Below are positions 33,282 to 42,649 of a DNA stretch of 64,000 nucleotides, in pieces. The notes under the pieces are model-generated. The model did no database searches, was not told the origin of the DNA, and worked only from the letters and a program-made list of their open reading frames with translations. This DNA comes from Empedobacter brevis NBRC 14943 = ATCC 43319 (lineage in GTDB: Bacteria; Bacteroidota; Bacteroidia; Flavobacteriales; Weeksellaceae): contig NZ_KB908297.1 in assembly GCF_000382425.1 (NCBI RefSeq), forward strand, positions 1 through 64,000, written 5' to 3'. Position 1 is the stretch's first letter. Every line of letters begins with the position of its first letter. The position numbers and the translations under genes are program-made.

Positions 33282-33332
33282 CTAAAAAATCCTCTAAACA
33301 GAGGATTTTTTAGTTAAGAGATGACTTCTATT
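33263..33332. repeat. 33-nt inverted repeat at convergent rnz and sbcC ends
   Basis: Arms 33263-33295 and 33300-33332 match at 32 of 33 positions around AAAC. The inner part with CCTCT/AGAGG and A/T tracts works as a bidirectional terminator; the outer part is coding DNA of both genes. Confidence 0.9.
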
Positions 33333-36300
33333 AAGCTTCCTTTTTCTTCATCTTTCGTCACTTGTAGTGCGACAGGAATTCGATCTTTTAATTCATCTAC
33401 ATGAGAAATAATACCGACAATTCTATTTTCTTTTTGTAATCCCATCAAGGTTTCAAAAACTATATTCACTGCATCTGCATCTTGTGTTCCAAAACCTTCA
33501 TCAATAAAAAAGAAATTCTTTTCCGATTTTGCATTTGTTTGCACACTTTCAGCCAATGCTAAAGCTAAACTTAACGAAACTTGAAAAGCCTGCCCTCCTG
33601 AAAGTGTTTTCACACTACGGCTTTTTCCTTCATTCAAATAATCTACAATCTCAAATTCGTTGTTCTCATTTATTTGCAGGCTTAATTGATTTCTTGTCAT
33701 TCGGTGAAAACGAACATTCGCATTGTCACACAACTGTTTCAAATAAATAGACGAAACATATTGCACAAAGCCAGCAGAATTAAACAAATTCCGCATCGTT
33801 TGTAAATTAGTTGCTCGTTTCAGTAATTTATCCAATTCGAGTAACAACTCTTTTTTCTCCGCAAAAGATTTTGCCAACCGTTCTATTTCAGTTTTTGTTT
33901 TTGTTGCAATTTCTGTTGCTTCTTTCAACTGCTGAGTAACCACAACTAATTTTTCTTCTTGCTTCTGAAAAACAATTTCATCAAAAGAAACCTTATTTAA
34001 TTTTTGCTCCAATTCTTTGATTGAACTTTTCAAGGTCTCAAACAAAACTCTAAAGTCATCCAATTCTTTTCTGATTTGCATCACATTCAATTGCTGATTC
34101 AAAACCTGCTGAACCTCTTCTGTAGATTGAATCTGATGATGTGTTAACCCATGTTCAATTTCAATTTGATTTTGCTTTAATTCATCATTCAACTCATTGA
34201 TTTGCTTCTCCACCGATTCGATCGTCGTTTTTTGAGAAGCGAATGCCGGAGTCAGTTTATTTAAACTTTCGGTTAATCGAATATAATCTTGTTCAATCTT
34301 TGAATTATGTACGTTTAAATCTATTAATTTATGTTGAACATTTTCAGTTGTTTCTTTCTGAAACTCCTCAAACTTTAACACTTTCAAATTCAATTGATTT
34401 TGCTTAATTTGAGAAGCTTTTCCCGTCTCTTCTAACTTAAATTTTTCTAAAGCTTTTTTATATTTATCTAAATCCTGACGTTCTTTTACTAATGATTCCC
34501 GGTACGTTACAATCTCTTTGTTTTTATCGGAAATTGTTTGTTCTAATGAAATAGTTTGATTCTTTTTCTCTTCAAACAACTCAAAATTTTCCGCCTCAAA
34601 ATCTTTCCAGACAAACAAATTCAACTGTTCTTTTAGTTGTATTTTCAATTCATTTAGAACCTGAATTTCGTGTTCATTTTGTTTTTCTATAAATTGCTTT
34701 TGGTCAATTACTTTTTGAACTTCATATTGGTTTTTCTGAAGTAATCTCGCTTTTTCCTCAACCTCTTTTAATTCTTCATTGATTGCATTGATATTTGATG
34801 TAACATCATCTACCTCAACAATATTCGGATGTTCAAAAGCGCCGCAAAGCGGACACGCTTCCCCATCATGCAAATTATGTGTATACTGCGCTAACTTTTG
34901 TTGAAGCTCTAGATCAGTTTTTTGTTTTTCGAGTGATTGCCTGGTTGATTTTAAAACGTCAAATGCTGTATTAAATTTATTTTCAAAAGTGGAAATCTCA
35001 ATTTCATTTTCTTTCAATTGATCATTCAAAACATTGATTTGATTTTGCTGTTCAAGTATTTTAGTTTGTTGTTTTTGAATTAATTGGTTTAAATTTTGAG
35101 AGTAAACAAACCAATTTCCAACTTCTATCAACGTTTGTGAATCGATTTTCGATTGAGATAAAATCGTTATTTCTTTTTCCAAAGATTTGATTGAATCTTC
35201 TATTTTTTGTTCATTTTCCTGAACCTCTTCAACTTTCTTTAATCCTTTAAATGTCCGTTCTTTTAATTGTTCAATTTCATGAGAAAAAGTCAAAATCTGA
35301 AGAATCAATTCTAAATCAGCTTCTTCTTTTCGATTCGTTGGTAAAGCTTCATATGCATTTTTTAATCTTTCAATCTGATTTGAAACTTCTTGCATTTGAT
35401 TTTCCAGTAAAGTCAATTGTTTATACTGGACATCTAACGAAGTTGTTTTTCCATTGATTTGATTTTCAAGTTTAGCTTGATTTTCCAGTAATCGATGAAA
35501 ACCATTAAAAATCAATTCATATCTCTCCATTTCAGCTTTTTGCCGATCCATCTCAATTTTCTGAACAGAAACTTTTTCAAACTCGATTTTCTTTTGTTTC
35601 AAATGCTCAAAATCAGATTTCAACGCTTTTAATCGTTGAAACGATTCATTGATTTGGTTGTATTCATCTTGAATTTGATTGGTTATGTTCATATGCTGAG
35701 CTAACTCTTCTTCAAGTTGTTTTATTTTTTCTTCCGAAACTTCTTCAAAACCAGATAATTTTCCTTGCAACTGATTTAGATTGGTCAGGTTTTGAGTATT
35801 GAGAACCGCCACTTTATCTTGCAAATCGTAACGATGAAGTCCGAAAATTTCCTTCATCATTTGCGTTCTTGCTGTCGGTTTTAATTCAATAAATTCTTTG
35901 AATTGTCCTTGAGGAATAATAATTGTTCTCCTGAAGTTCTCTGAACTTAGTCCTAAAATTGGTTCTACATCTGAACTTTCTTGTGGTATCCAATCGTTTT
36001 CAAATCGGTATAAAACCACACCAGAATTTACAATTTTCTCAAAATTCTTTCCATTTCTTTTATACTCTCTTGTTATTTTAAACAATTGCTCTTCTGCGTT
36101 GAGAAATTCAAATTCAATAAACAATTTATTGGATTTCAAATTCATCATATTATAAGCAAAGTTTGTAGCGCCTAAACGATCAGAGTTTCCGTACAGAGCA
36201 AACGTAATCGCTTCTAAAATAGATGACTTTCCAGAACCAACATTTCCAAAAATACCAAACAATCCTGCACTTGTTAAATCTGTAAAGTCTATTGTTTGAC

Positions 36301-36349
36301 GTTCTTGGTACGAATAAAGTCCTTCTATGGTTAATTTTACTGGAATCAT
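33314..36349 (-). CDS. sbcC: SbcC nuclease subunit (SMC-like ATPase)
   Basis: 1011 residues. Walker A GNVGSGKSS (35-43), long coiled coils to about 500, the zinc hook CPLC (near 500), coiled coils back, the ABC signature LSGGQAF and Walker B FFFIDEGFGTQ (near 945). With SbcD it opens DNA hairpins and trims ends. Its partner sbcD is 207 nt upstream on the same strand. The gene ends inside a long inverted repeat with rnz. Confidence 0.95.
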   Translation of the reverse strand: MIPVKLTIEGLYSYQERQTIDFTDLTSAGLFGIFGNVGSGKSSILEAITFALYGNSDRLGATNFAYNMMNLKSNKLFIEFEFLNAEEQLFKITREYKRNGKNFEKIVNSGVVLYRFENDWIPQESSDVEPILGLSSENFRRTIIIPQGQFKEFIELKPTARTQMMKEIFGLHRYDLQDKVAVLNTQNLTNLNQLQGKLSGFEEVSEEKIKQLEEELAQHMNITNQIQDEYNQINESFQRLKALKSDFEHLKQKKIEFEKVSVQKIEMDRQKAEMERYELIFNGFHRLLENQAKLENQINGKTTSLDVQYKQLTLLENQMQEVSNQIERLKNAYEALPTNRKEEADLELILQILTFSHEIEQLKERTFKGLKKVEEVQENEQKIEDSIKSLEKEITILSQSKIDSQTLIEVGNWFVYSQNLNQLIQKQQTKILEQQNQINVLNDQLKENEIEISTFENKFNTAFDVLKSTRQSLEKQKTDLELQQKLAQYTHNLHDGEACPLCGAFEHPNIVEVDDVTSNINAINEELKEVEEKARLLQKNQYEVQKVIDQKQFIEKQNEHEIQVLNELKIQLKEQLNLFVWKDFEAENFELFEEKKNQTISLEQTISDKNKEIVTYRESLVKERQDLDKYKKALEKFKLEETGKASQIKQNQLNLKVLKFEEFQKETTENVQHKLIDLNVHNSKIEQDYIRLTESLNKLTPAFASQKTTIESVEKQINELNDELKQNQIEIEHGLTHHQIQSTEEVQQVLNQQLNVMQIRKELDDFRVLFETLKSSIKELEQKLNKVSFDEIVFQKQEEKLVVVTQQLKEATEIATKTKTEIERLAKSFAEKKELLLELDKLLKRATNLQTMRNLFNSAGFVQYVSSIYLKQLCDNANVRFHRMTRNQLSLQINENNEFEIVDYLNEGKSRSVKTLSGGQAFQVSLSLALALAESVQTNAKSEKNFFFIDEGFGTQDADAVNIVFETLMGLQKENRIVGIISHVDELKDRIPVALQVTKDEEKGSLIEVIS

Positions 36350-36390
36350 TGTTTTGATTTAATTATTAAAAATAAATTAGAAAGAGTGAA

Positions 36391-36531
36391 AGATTTCTCG
36401 ACAAGCTCGAAATGACAATTGTATTTAAATTCATGGATTATTTACAGACATAATAATTAGATGTTCCCCGTACTTTCATGATTAAAATACGTCATTCTGA
36501 TATAGAGTGTTAACAAAATGAAGATTCTCGC
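36391..36531. repeat. REP-like sequences between sbcD and sbcC
   Basis: Minus strand 36416-36391 reads GTCATTTCGAGC...TCGAGAAATCT, and plus strand 36491-36530 starts GTCATTCTGA and ends AAGATTCTCG. Both resemble a GTCATTTCGA...GAAATCT/GTCATTCTGA...AAGAATCTC pattern I know from many flavobacterial intergenic repeats. Confidence 0.5.
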
Positions 36532-36556
36532 TTATTCAATAACCTCAATCTAATGA

Positions 36557-37762
36557 TTAGTTATTCAAAATTTCATTAAACAACTCTTTAAGTTCTTCAT
36601 TTGGTTCTTGATTTCCATTTTTGGATTTAAAATAATCCACAAACAACTCTTTCATATCTTTTGTTTGATCTGCAAATCTATATTCAACTGCTTCAACCTC
36701 TTGATTCTTCACTTTTGGAATCAAATGAACAATTCCGGAATGAGCTTGATAAATTAATTTACGGTCTTCTGCTTTCAAAAAAGATTCGCTTTCTAAAGTT
36801 AGTTCAACCAACGCATTTTGGTTTTCATTTAACCATTCAAGAGCTTTATCTACCGAGTCGAACGTTTTACGAATTAATGGTTTTCCGTTTTTCAATTCGA
36901 TTTTATTGTAAGCTACCGTTTGATTTGGTTGTGCATCTACAATCGAAATATATTTCGTTTGCCCCGCTTCCGAAAAACTATAACACAGAGGGGAAGAGCT
37001 GTAAACAACAGGCTTTTCCTCAGTTCCAATATTTTTAAAACCATGAAGATGTCCTAAAGCAGTATATTGAATTTGAGATGGAATCGCTTCAGAAAAAACC
37101 AGATCAGCATTTCCTATTTTAATTGGTTTTTCTCCTTCAGGTTCTTCTAAAATTTCTTCTCCTTTTTTGTTCATATACAAATGAGCCATCAATAGGTTAA
37201 CACCGGATTCATCACAATATTCATCTGCATTATTTTTCCAATTCGCTGCCAGTATTTCATTCAAAGCATCTTCTTTTTTTTCACCTAAATACTGTTTCAA
37301 GCGGGTTTCATTTGCATAGGCTGTATGTAAAATTCGAATCGGAAAATCAAATGAATTCAATTTCAATTCAATCATTCCTTCAACTGACTTTATCAATTGA
37401 AAACCTGTCACTTCAAATTCCTGAACTTTTGCATTTGGGTATCCAATCAAAATAATTCCGCATTCGCGCGCCAAAGGATCCGGTGCGTCAATTAGACTTG
37501 GAGAATCATGATTTCCAGAAATCGCTATAACCGGACGTTTTCCATTCTCGGAAAGTCGTTTCAATGTTTTATAAAACAATTCTACAGCTTCTACACTTGG
37601 GTTGAAATTATCAAACAAATCACCTGCAATAAGTACCAAATCTACTTGTTGCTCGTTCGCTATTTCGACAATTTCATTCATCACTAAAATTTGTTCTTCT
37701 AAACGTGAAAAACTATCCAATTTTTTACCCAAATGCCAATCGGCTGTATGTAGAATTCTCAT
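36557..37762 (-). CDS. sbcD: SbcD nuclease subunit
   Basis: 401 residues, a calcineurin-like phosphodiesterase. The metal sites are in place: ADWHLG with Asp 8 and His 10, GDLFDN (47-52) and GNHDSP (near 84). It is the nuclease of the SbcCD complex. The stop codon of the small basic protein gene lies 3 nt upstream; sbcC follows after a 207-nt gap with REP-like sequence and no clear terminator. Confidence 0.94.
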   Translation of the reverse strand: MRILHTADWHLGKKLDSFSRLEEQILVMNEIVEIANEQQVDLVLIAGDLFDNFNPSVEAVELFYKTLKRLSENGKRPVIAISGNHDSPSLIDAPDPLARECGIILIGYPNAKVQEFEVTGFQLIKSVEGMIELKLNSFDFPIRILHTAYANETRLKQYLGEKKEDALNEILAANWKNNADEYCDESGVNLLMAHLYMNKKGEEILEEPEGEKPIKIGNADLVFSEAIPSQIQYTALGHLHGFKNIGTEEKPVVYSSSPLCYSFSEAGQTKYISIVDAQPNQTVAYNKIELKNGKPLIRKTFDSVDKALEWLNENQNALVELTLESESFLKAEDRKLIYQAHSGIVHLIPKVKNQEVEAVEYRFADQTKDMKELFVDYFKSKNGNQEPNEELKELFNEILNN

Positions 37763-37765
37763 TAT

Positions 37766-37921
37766 TTAATCTTCCTTTCCTGAATTATTTTTCGCATTAA
37801 ATTGCTTACTAATTTCTTTCAGACGAGCCTTTCGTTCAGCTTCGGCATCTTTTACTTTTTTACGTTTTTGTGCTTTTTTAGCTTTTACAGCCTTTTTATT
37901 TGCTTCTGTATTTCTACTCAT
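37766..37921 (-). CDS. Small basic protein upstream of sbcD
   Basis: 51 residues from ATG at 37921 to TAA at 37766. About one third Lys or Arg, with AKKAQKRKKVKDAEAERKAR in the middle; likely helical and able to bind nucleic acid. It lies only 3 nt before the sbcD start, so it should be part of the sbcDC operon. No known family; too short for most gene finders. Function unknown. Confidence 0.7.
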   Translation of the reverse strand: MSRNTEANKKAVKAKKAQKRKKVKDAEAERKARLKEISKQFNAKNNSGKED

Positions 37922-38058
37922 TTTTTCAATTTCTAAATAAAATCAATGCCGTAAAGTTAACTCAAATCATAAAGAAGTGTGAATTTTTTGTCCAACTAAA
38001 TTGAATTTATTAACTTGGTTAGAAAGTAATCGAATTTATTAATTTTAAAACATTTTGA

Positions 38059-38187
38059 ATGGGAAAAGGTGATAAAAAATCGAGAAGAGGAAAAATTGTA
38101 AATGGCTCTTATGGTGTAAAACGTCCACGTAAAAAATATTATTATGAGGATGAGGTGGTACAAGAGAAGCCTGCTAAAAAAAGCTAA
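38059..38187 (+). CDS. 30S ribosomal protein THX
   Basis: 42 residues. MGKGDKKSRRGKIVNGSYGVKRPRKK matches the Thx protein (bTHX) of Thermus and Bacteroidota, which sits in the head of the 30S subunit. The tail (YYYEDEVVQEKPAKKS) is longer than in Thermus. It has a terminator directly after the stop. Confidence 0.92.
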   Translation: MGKGDKKSRRGKIVNGSYGVKRPRKKYYYEDEVVQEKPAKKS

Positions 38188-38200
38188 AAATGTAATTTTT

Positions 38201-38234
38201 AAAGCTGAAAATCAAAATGATTTTCAGCTTTTTT
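38201..38234 (+). terminator. Terminator after the THX gene
   Basis: AAAGCTGAAAATC pairs with GATTTTCAGCTTT around AAAAT, followed by T. Its T-run overlaps the last base of the convergent gene. Confidence 0.85.
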
Positions 38235-38610
38235 AATGCTTGCATTTTTTCAACTTTTTCACATCCTGAAGCTTTAAATTAAAGAATTTATTATACGAGG
38301 GATCAGCCATACTTTCTTCAAATACTTGGTTGTTTTTTAAATCAATGGTAAACCAATTCGCATTATAGTCCCGCTCCGGATAATGTTGAACTAACACAAA
38401 TCGATAGATTCCTTTTTCCGCTTCAACAGGTTGCAAGCCATAATTTGTTCCTCCGTTTTCTTTGATCAATTCGTCCCAGTCTTTTGTCAATTCTTTTATA
38501 TAGTCTGAATTATACAAAGCTGCTGCTGCAATTTTTTCACATGCTGAAATAGATTGAGCGCTGCTTGAAAACGATGCCAATAGAATAACGAATAAAATAT
38601 ATTGTTTCAT
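38233..38610 (-). CDS. Small secreted protein
   Basis: 125 residues with a signal peptide (MKQYILFVILLASFSSSAQ). Two Cys (near 24 and 123) could pair in the periplasm. No family recognised. It follows the next listed gene by only 4 nt on the minus strand, so the two form an operon. Confidence 0.65.
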   Translation of the reverse strand: MKQYILFVILLASFSSSAQSISACEKIAAAALYNSDYIKELTKDWDELIKENGGTNYGLQPVEAEKGIYRFVLVQHYPERDYNANWFTIDLKNNQVFEESMADPSYNKFFNLKLQDVKKLKKCKH

Positions 38611-38614
38611 TTTT

Positions 38615-39250
38615 TTAAATTATTTTGCGTTGTTTTATCTCTTTGAGTAATGATAATGCTTTTTTCTGAATGGATAAAGGTAATTTATTAAAATGTTCAT
38701 CCTTTTCAATTCTATATTTGTCTTCCGGTTGAAATGGAATCCACGCTGTTACTTTAGCTTTCGTAATTTTTTTTCCTTTTTTGGTGTATACAATTACTTT
38801 CAAAGGTTTTTCATCCAATCCGTCTGAATCCATAAAATACGTCAGATAAAATTCCGGATTCCCATCTTTATCCTTGTCCTCAACCAGACAATAATCGAGT
38901 AAATAATTTGGTTGGGATAAAATTCCTGCAAAATCTTTAAACGTTATTTGTTCTAACAAACCTCCGTGGTCTTCCAAATAAATTCCTGAATACAAATCAT
39001 ATGCGTTGTCTGTTATAGCACCTTTCATTGTTGATTTATTTTGATTGAGGTACCATAAATAACTTCCTGTTTTTGGCGAAAAATAATTCACTATCAAAAC
39101 AGGCGTTCCATGAACAGGATTTCCTGTTTCTTCTATTGTCTTCTCAAATTGCTGATCTTTTGGTGTATATCTAGAAATTTTAGCCTGACCAAAACTCATA
39201 TTCGAAAGAATAAAAATGAAGATAAAAGAATAAAAAGCTGAACATTTCAT
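38615..39250 (-). CDS. Secreted protein with Asp-rich loop
   Basis: 211 residues with a signal peptide ending near SFGQ. Near 120 the stretch EDKDKDGNPEFYL resembles a calcium-binding or repeat-type acidic loop; this is only a resemblance. C-terminus is basic and helical. First gene of a two-gene operon with the small protein downstream. Confidence 0.6.
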   Translation of the reverse strand: MKCSAFYSFIFIFILSNMSFGQAKISRYTPKDQQFEKTIEETGNPVHGTPVLIVNYFSPKTGSYLWYLNQNKSTMKGAITDNAYDLYSGIYLEDHGGLLEQITFKDFAGILSQPNYLLDYCLVEDKDKDGNPEFYLTYFMDSDGLDEKPLKVIVYTKKGKKITKAKVTAWIPFQPEDKYRIEKDEHFNKLPLSIQKKALSLLKEIKQRKII

Positions 39251-39398
39251 AAAGTATAAATGAGTAGAAAAAGTTATTTTACATCTCTAAATTAATCAAA
39301 AAAAATAAATAAAATCCTACTTATTTTTTTGATTAAACTTCGTTATTTATCAATTATGTTTTAGCTTTGACGCCACATAATTAGTAGGCTTAGGGAGT

Positions 39399-39641
39399 AT
39401 GAAACATAATGATTTGGAAATTAACCGTTTGATCGAACGGTTAGAATCTTTAGGAATTTTGGTCGAGAAAATTGAGAGTTCAGGTTTTGGTAATATGTTG
39501 AATTTTAAAATGACTTATCAGATTCCAGATGAAAATATATCTCATACCATAAACTTCAAACGATATGATATTCAAGATGTTTTTTTACATTTTAAAAATA
39601 CGTTCAATCGAAAAGGAAACTTACGTTTCGTTAATCTATAA
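39399..39641 (+). CDS. Small orphan protein, 80 residues
   Basis: No signal or membrane segment. The N-terminal half is a charged helix (NRLIERLESLGILVEKIESS); the rest is beta-rich. No family recognised. The stop codon falls inside a 42-nt palindrome that also closes the convergent deacetylase gene. Confidence 0.55.
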   Translation: MKHNDLEINRLIERLESLGILVEKIESSGFGNMLNFKMTYQIPDENISHTINFKRYDIQDVFLHFKNTFNRKGNLRFVNL

Positions 39642-39679
39642 TCAAAAAACCCTCAATTAATTGAGGGTTTTTTGATTAT
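39638..39679. terminator. Perfect 42-nt palindrome, bidirectional terminator
   Basis: Arms ATAATCAAAAAACCCTCAATT and its complement meet with no loop. It carries the stop codon of the small plus-strand gene and reaches into the end of the minus-strand gene. Confidence 0.85.
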
Positions 39680-40451
39680 TTAATTTTTGTAAATCTGCAA
39701 CTGTATAAAATTTCATCTTATTATTCTTTACAAATTTGCAAACTTCTTCTAATGTTTTAAATTCTGTTTCATATTTATTATTCGATTTCAAAACTGTCTT
39801 ATGTGCATAAAAAATAACTATTTTGTTATGTTCCTTTGCATATTGTAATAACGAAATAAAATAAGGAATATCAAAATGAGAATAACTATTATCTAGCCCC
39901 AAGCCAAAAATCAAGGACTTATTTTCATAGTAACAGTTCTGAAATTGAGGTGGTTCTTTTCCATAAGTAGTTCCTCTAAGCATTTTAAAATGCTCAAAAA
40001 GTAATGTATCAGACTCTATATTACGCTCTCCATACGGATATGAAAAATCTGTGATTTTTAACCCTTTCTTTTTCATCAGATCTAACATAGGCAAGACTTG
40101 TTTACTGATAAATACCTTTTGTCCAAATTGTTTTATAAACTTTACCGTATGCACATGACTCAGTCCATGTGCTGCAATTTCATTACCATTTCGTTGTAAG
40201 TAGTTTAACTCTTGAATTTGATTTTCGGAAAGTTTGTTAAAATGTGTTATATAGAAAGTTCCTTTCCAATTATATTGTTTCAATTTGATATTTACATTAA
40301 ACCATTCATCAACATAATCATCATCAAAAGTTAGCACTACTCCACCTTGGTCAGCATCCTTTATCTTATTTAGTGTATTATCTTCCTGGTCTGTACATGA
40401 AATCAAATACAAGTAAAAGTAAATAATCAACAGAAATCTAAAATACTTCAA
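39657..40451 (-). CDS. Polysaccharide deacetylase-like lipoprotein
   Basis: 264 residues. Lipoprotein signal with Cys 19 (YLYLISC). The NodB-type motif TFDDDY (41-46) and a metal-site HGLSHVH (His 95, 99, 101) are present, followed by FSYPYGERN. The family removes acyl groups from chitooligosaccharides, peptidoglycan or other glycans; the target is unknown. Transcribed with no close upstream partner; the esterase gene ends about 100 nt away. Confidence 0.8.
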   Translation of the reverse strand: MKYFRFLLIIYFYLYLISCTDQEDNTLNKIKDADQGGVVLTFDDDYVDEWFNVNIKLKQYNWKGTFYITHFNKLSENQIQELNYLQRNGNEIAAHGLSHVHTVKFIKQFGQKVFISKQVLPMLDLMKKKGLKITDFSYPYGERNIESDTLLFEHFKMLRGTTYGKEPPQFQNCYYENKSLIFGLGLDNSYSHFDIPYFISLLQYAKEHNKIVIFYAHKTVLKSNNKYETEFKTLEEVCKFVKNNKMKFYTVADLQKLNNQKTLN

Positions 40452-40552
40452 ACTTTCTTATTTCATTTTGGTTAAATTAAATATACCTAAAAAGAATAAA
40501 TTCTAAAGTTAAGATTGGCTTAATTCTTCAAGTAACAAGTACCAATTAATCA

Positions 40553-41704
40553 TTACATTTTCTTGATCTCCTCCATACGTCTATGGTACAATTCTTTGTA
40601 TTTTTTATAATTCTCTTGACTTAAAGTTGATTTAGATTGTTCTACTTTTTCGCCAAAGAGTTTATAGTACTTAGATGCATTTTTGATATCTTTTTTATTA
40701 AAGTACAATTCACCTAAACTATCATACAAATTCACATCATTCGGGTATTTTTTTATACCAATTTGAAGTATACGAATACCTTCATCTATTCTATCATCAT
40801 AAAATAAGTTATAGCCTATTTGATTAATTTTTGAAGAATTTATCCAATTATTTTTCTCAATATAATCAATAATTTGATGAATTGAATTACTGTTATTATA
40901 GTATTCTCTTAACCCTTGAAGCATCCCGTTTGGAAAAGATGAAAAGTGACTTTCTTTTGGATAAGCTTCGTGTTTAAAAACCAGATTCGAACTATTTTTA
41001 GTTGATAAAACGTTTATAATATTTGTAAAAGCAAAATCCCAACCTTTAAAATTAGTTGCTTCACTTTCATTGGCCTGGCTGATAAAAATAAATTTCTTTG
41101 ATTTCAATTGATCAAAATTGAAATGTTTAAACTCACCCACCAAACGTTCTTTATCAAAAGCAAAATTTGGAGAAACAGCAATATAATCTGTAAATAATGC
41201 AGGATTCTTCAACAAAGAGTATAAAATTAGCGTTCCTCCATTTGAATGCCCAATCGCTAATCTATTTTTAGTTAGAGCATATTTTTTTTCTAAATTCGGA
41301 AATAATTCTTTGTCCATAAATTCAATTACCTTATCTGCATTCCCAATGTAAGGACTTCTTCTTTTTAACTCTTCTGTGTCGTTTGCCATTGGTAGCAAAT
41401 CGTTATTTCTATTGTACTCATTTTCTACATAAGGTGATACAACTCCTACAATAATACTTTCTCTGTAATTTAATTCGTCTCGAAAAGGAATGGATGATTG
41501 CACAAGGTCCAAAAACGTTTGATATTGAGCATCAAAAACAACTATGACGTCATATTTTTCGTTTGCGTCCATTTCCTCAGGCGTATACAGCCATATTTCC
41601 CTGTCCTGATTAAGTATAGTTGAGTGAATCGATATTTTCTCTTTATTTTGAGAAAATAAAAAATTCGAGGCAAGCATAGTTAAGAATAATACGTAGTTTT
41701 TCAT
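40553..41704 (-). CDS. Secreted esterase D-like hydrolase with TPR tail
   Basis: 383 residues. Signal peptide ending SNFLFSQ. An alpha/beta-hydrolase core of the esterase D/enterochelin esterase type: VVFDAQYQTF, then GHSNGG with Ser 154, then a late HFSSFP with the possible catalytic His. From about 290 a TPR-like repeat (YPNDVNLYDSLGELYFNK) may hold a partner. Substrate unknown; a ferric-siderophore role is one option, but no iron genes are near. Confidence 0.78.
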   Translation of the reverse strand: MKNYVLFLTMLASNFLFSQNKEKISIHSTILNQDREIWLYTPEEMDANEKYDVIVVFDAQYQTFLDLVQSSIPFRDELNYRESIIVGVVSPYVENEYNRNNDLLPMANDTEELKRRSPYIGNADKVIEFMDKELFPNLEKKYALTKNRLAIGHSNGGTLILYSLLKNPALFTDYIAVSPNFAFDKERLVGEFKHFNFDQLKSKKFIFISQANESEATNFKGWDFAFTNIINVLSTKNSSNLVFKHEAYPKESHFSSFPNGMLQGLREYYNNSNSIHQIIDYIEKNNWINSSKINQIGYNLFYDDRIDEGIRILQIGIKKYPNDVNLYDSLGELYFNKKDIKNASKYYKLFGEKVEQSKSTLSQENYKKYKELYHRRMEEIKKM

Positions 41705-41762
41705 CTTGTTTTTTTCTCAAATTTATCCCCTTTTAAACAACAATAATTGGTAATTTGGGACA

Positions 41763-42605
41763 TTACACTTTAAAATTCCAATAAATATCTTCTTCACTTA
41801 ATTTTTCAATATTTCTGAATAGTTTTTTGGGAGAAGTTCCTGTAATAGATTTAAAGTGATGGATGTATTCAGATTGATCATAATAATGATAAAAATAAGA
41901 TAAATCGGTAAAATTAATCGCTTTATTTTCTTGCATATAATGATTAAAAGCACGTCTAAACTTCACCACTTTCAAATACTGTTTAGGTGTTACAGCAAAA
42001 TTTTTCTGAAATTTCCGTTGTAATGTTTTAGTTGATAAACCGAATTTTTGTGATAATTGATTGATGTTAGTTTCATCTAAACCATCTATAACTTCATCCA
42101 TAATCTGAATAAATTTCTCATCCTCAAACACATGAAATAATTCTGAAAATAATTGATCCAAGCCTTTCACTCTTTTTTCAATATTTTTATCAAACAGTTT
42201 GTCTAAATCAGTTTTCAATAAATTCTGAAAGTATTCGGAACGTTTTCTTTCTGTTAATTTCAATATAAAATCAACAGAATCTTTTATAAAATACTGCAAT
42301 CCTAAAGGTTTAAAAACGATTCCTATTTTGTCGTATGGAGCGATTAAATTTACCAGAAAATAATCCTTTATGATACCTGAATAAAGAAAGAAATATTGAC
42401 CTTCACAAGGATAAGTCGTGGACAGTTTTTCGTTAGAAAAATCAACCAATGAATTTTTGTAAATGGTTAAAGCATTTTCAACATTTGAATAATAGATAAA
42501 CCGATTTTCATCTCCTGAAATCGTATTTTGATGAAAATAGTAATAGGAAATATACTTTTTAAGCCAAGATTTCTTGGGCTGATGCGTTACAAATATTTTC
42601 GACAT
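41763..42605 (-). CDS. AraC-family regulator, DUF6597-type
   Basis: 280 residues. C-terminal AraC HTH pair (INQLSQKFGLSTKTLQRKF and TDLSYFYHYYDQSEYIHHF) ending SPKKLFRNIE. The N-terminal part (KKSWLKKYISYYYF, ..GIVFKPLGLQYF) resembles the DUF6597 sensor found in AraC regulators. It lies just downstream of the lptB terminator. Target genes unknown; the esterase gene next to it is a candidate. Confidence 0.85.
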   Translation of the reverse strand: MSKIFVTHQPKKSWLKKYISYYYFHQNTISGDENRFIYYSNVENALTIYKNSLVDFSNEKLSTTYPCEGQYFFLYSGIIKDYFLVNLIAPYDKIGIVFKPLGLQYFIKDSVDFILKLTERKRSEYFQNLLKTDLDKLFDKNIEKRVKGLDQLFSELFHVFEDEKFIQIMDEVIDGLDETNINQLSQKFGLSTKTLQRKFQKNFAVTPKQYLKVVKFRRAFNHYMQENKAINFTDLSYFYHYYDQSEYIHHFKSITGTSPKKLFRNIEKLSEEDIYWNFKV

Positions 42606-42633
42606 AAAAAAAATTCCAACATATGTTGGAATT
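42605..42633 (-). terminator. Terminator of lptB
   Basis: AATTCCAACAT/ATGTTGGAATT (42612-42633) is a perfect palindrome, and on the minus strand a T-run follows (42605-42611). Confidence 0.8.
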
Positions 42634-42649
42634 AAAGTTATAATAAATT

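Noticed and set aside
36661-37038. 125-codon open frame antisense to sbcD
   Set aside because: Shadow of the conserved sbcD frame; no start signal.
40930-40965. GAAAAGTGACTTTC in the esterase gene, like the HxlR sites
   Set aside because: It is coding sequence in a conserved block, far from the HxlR gene; chance match likely.
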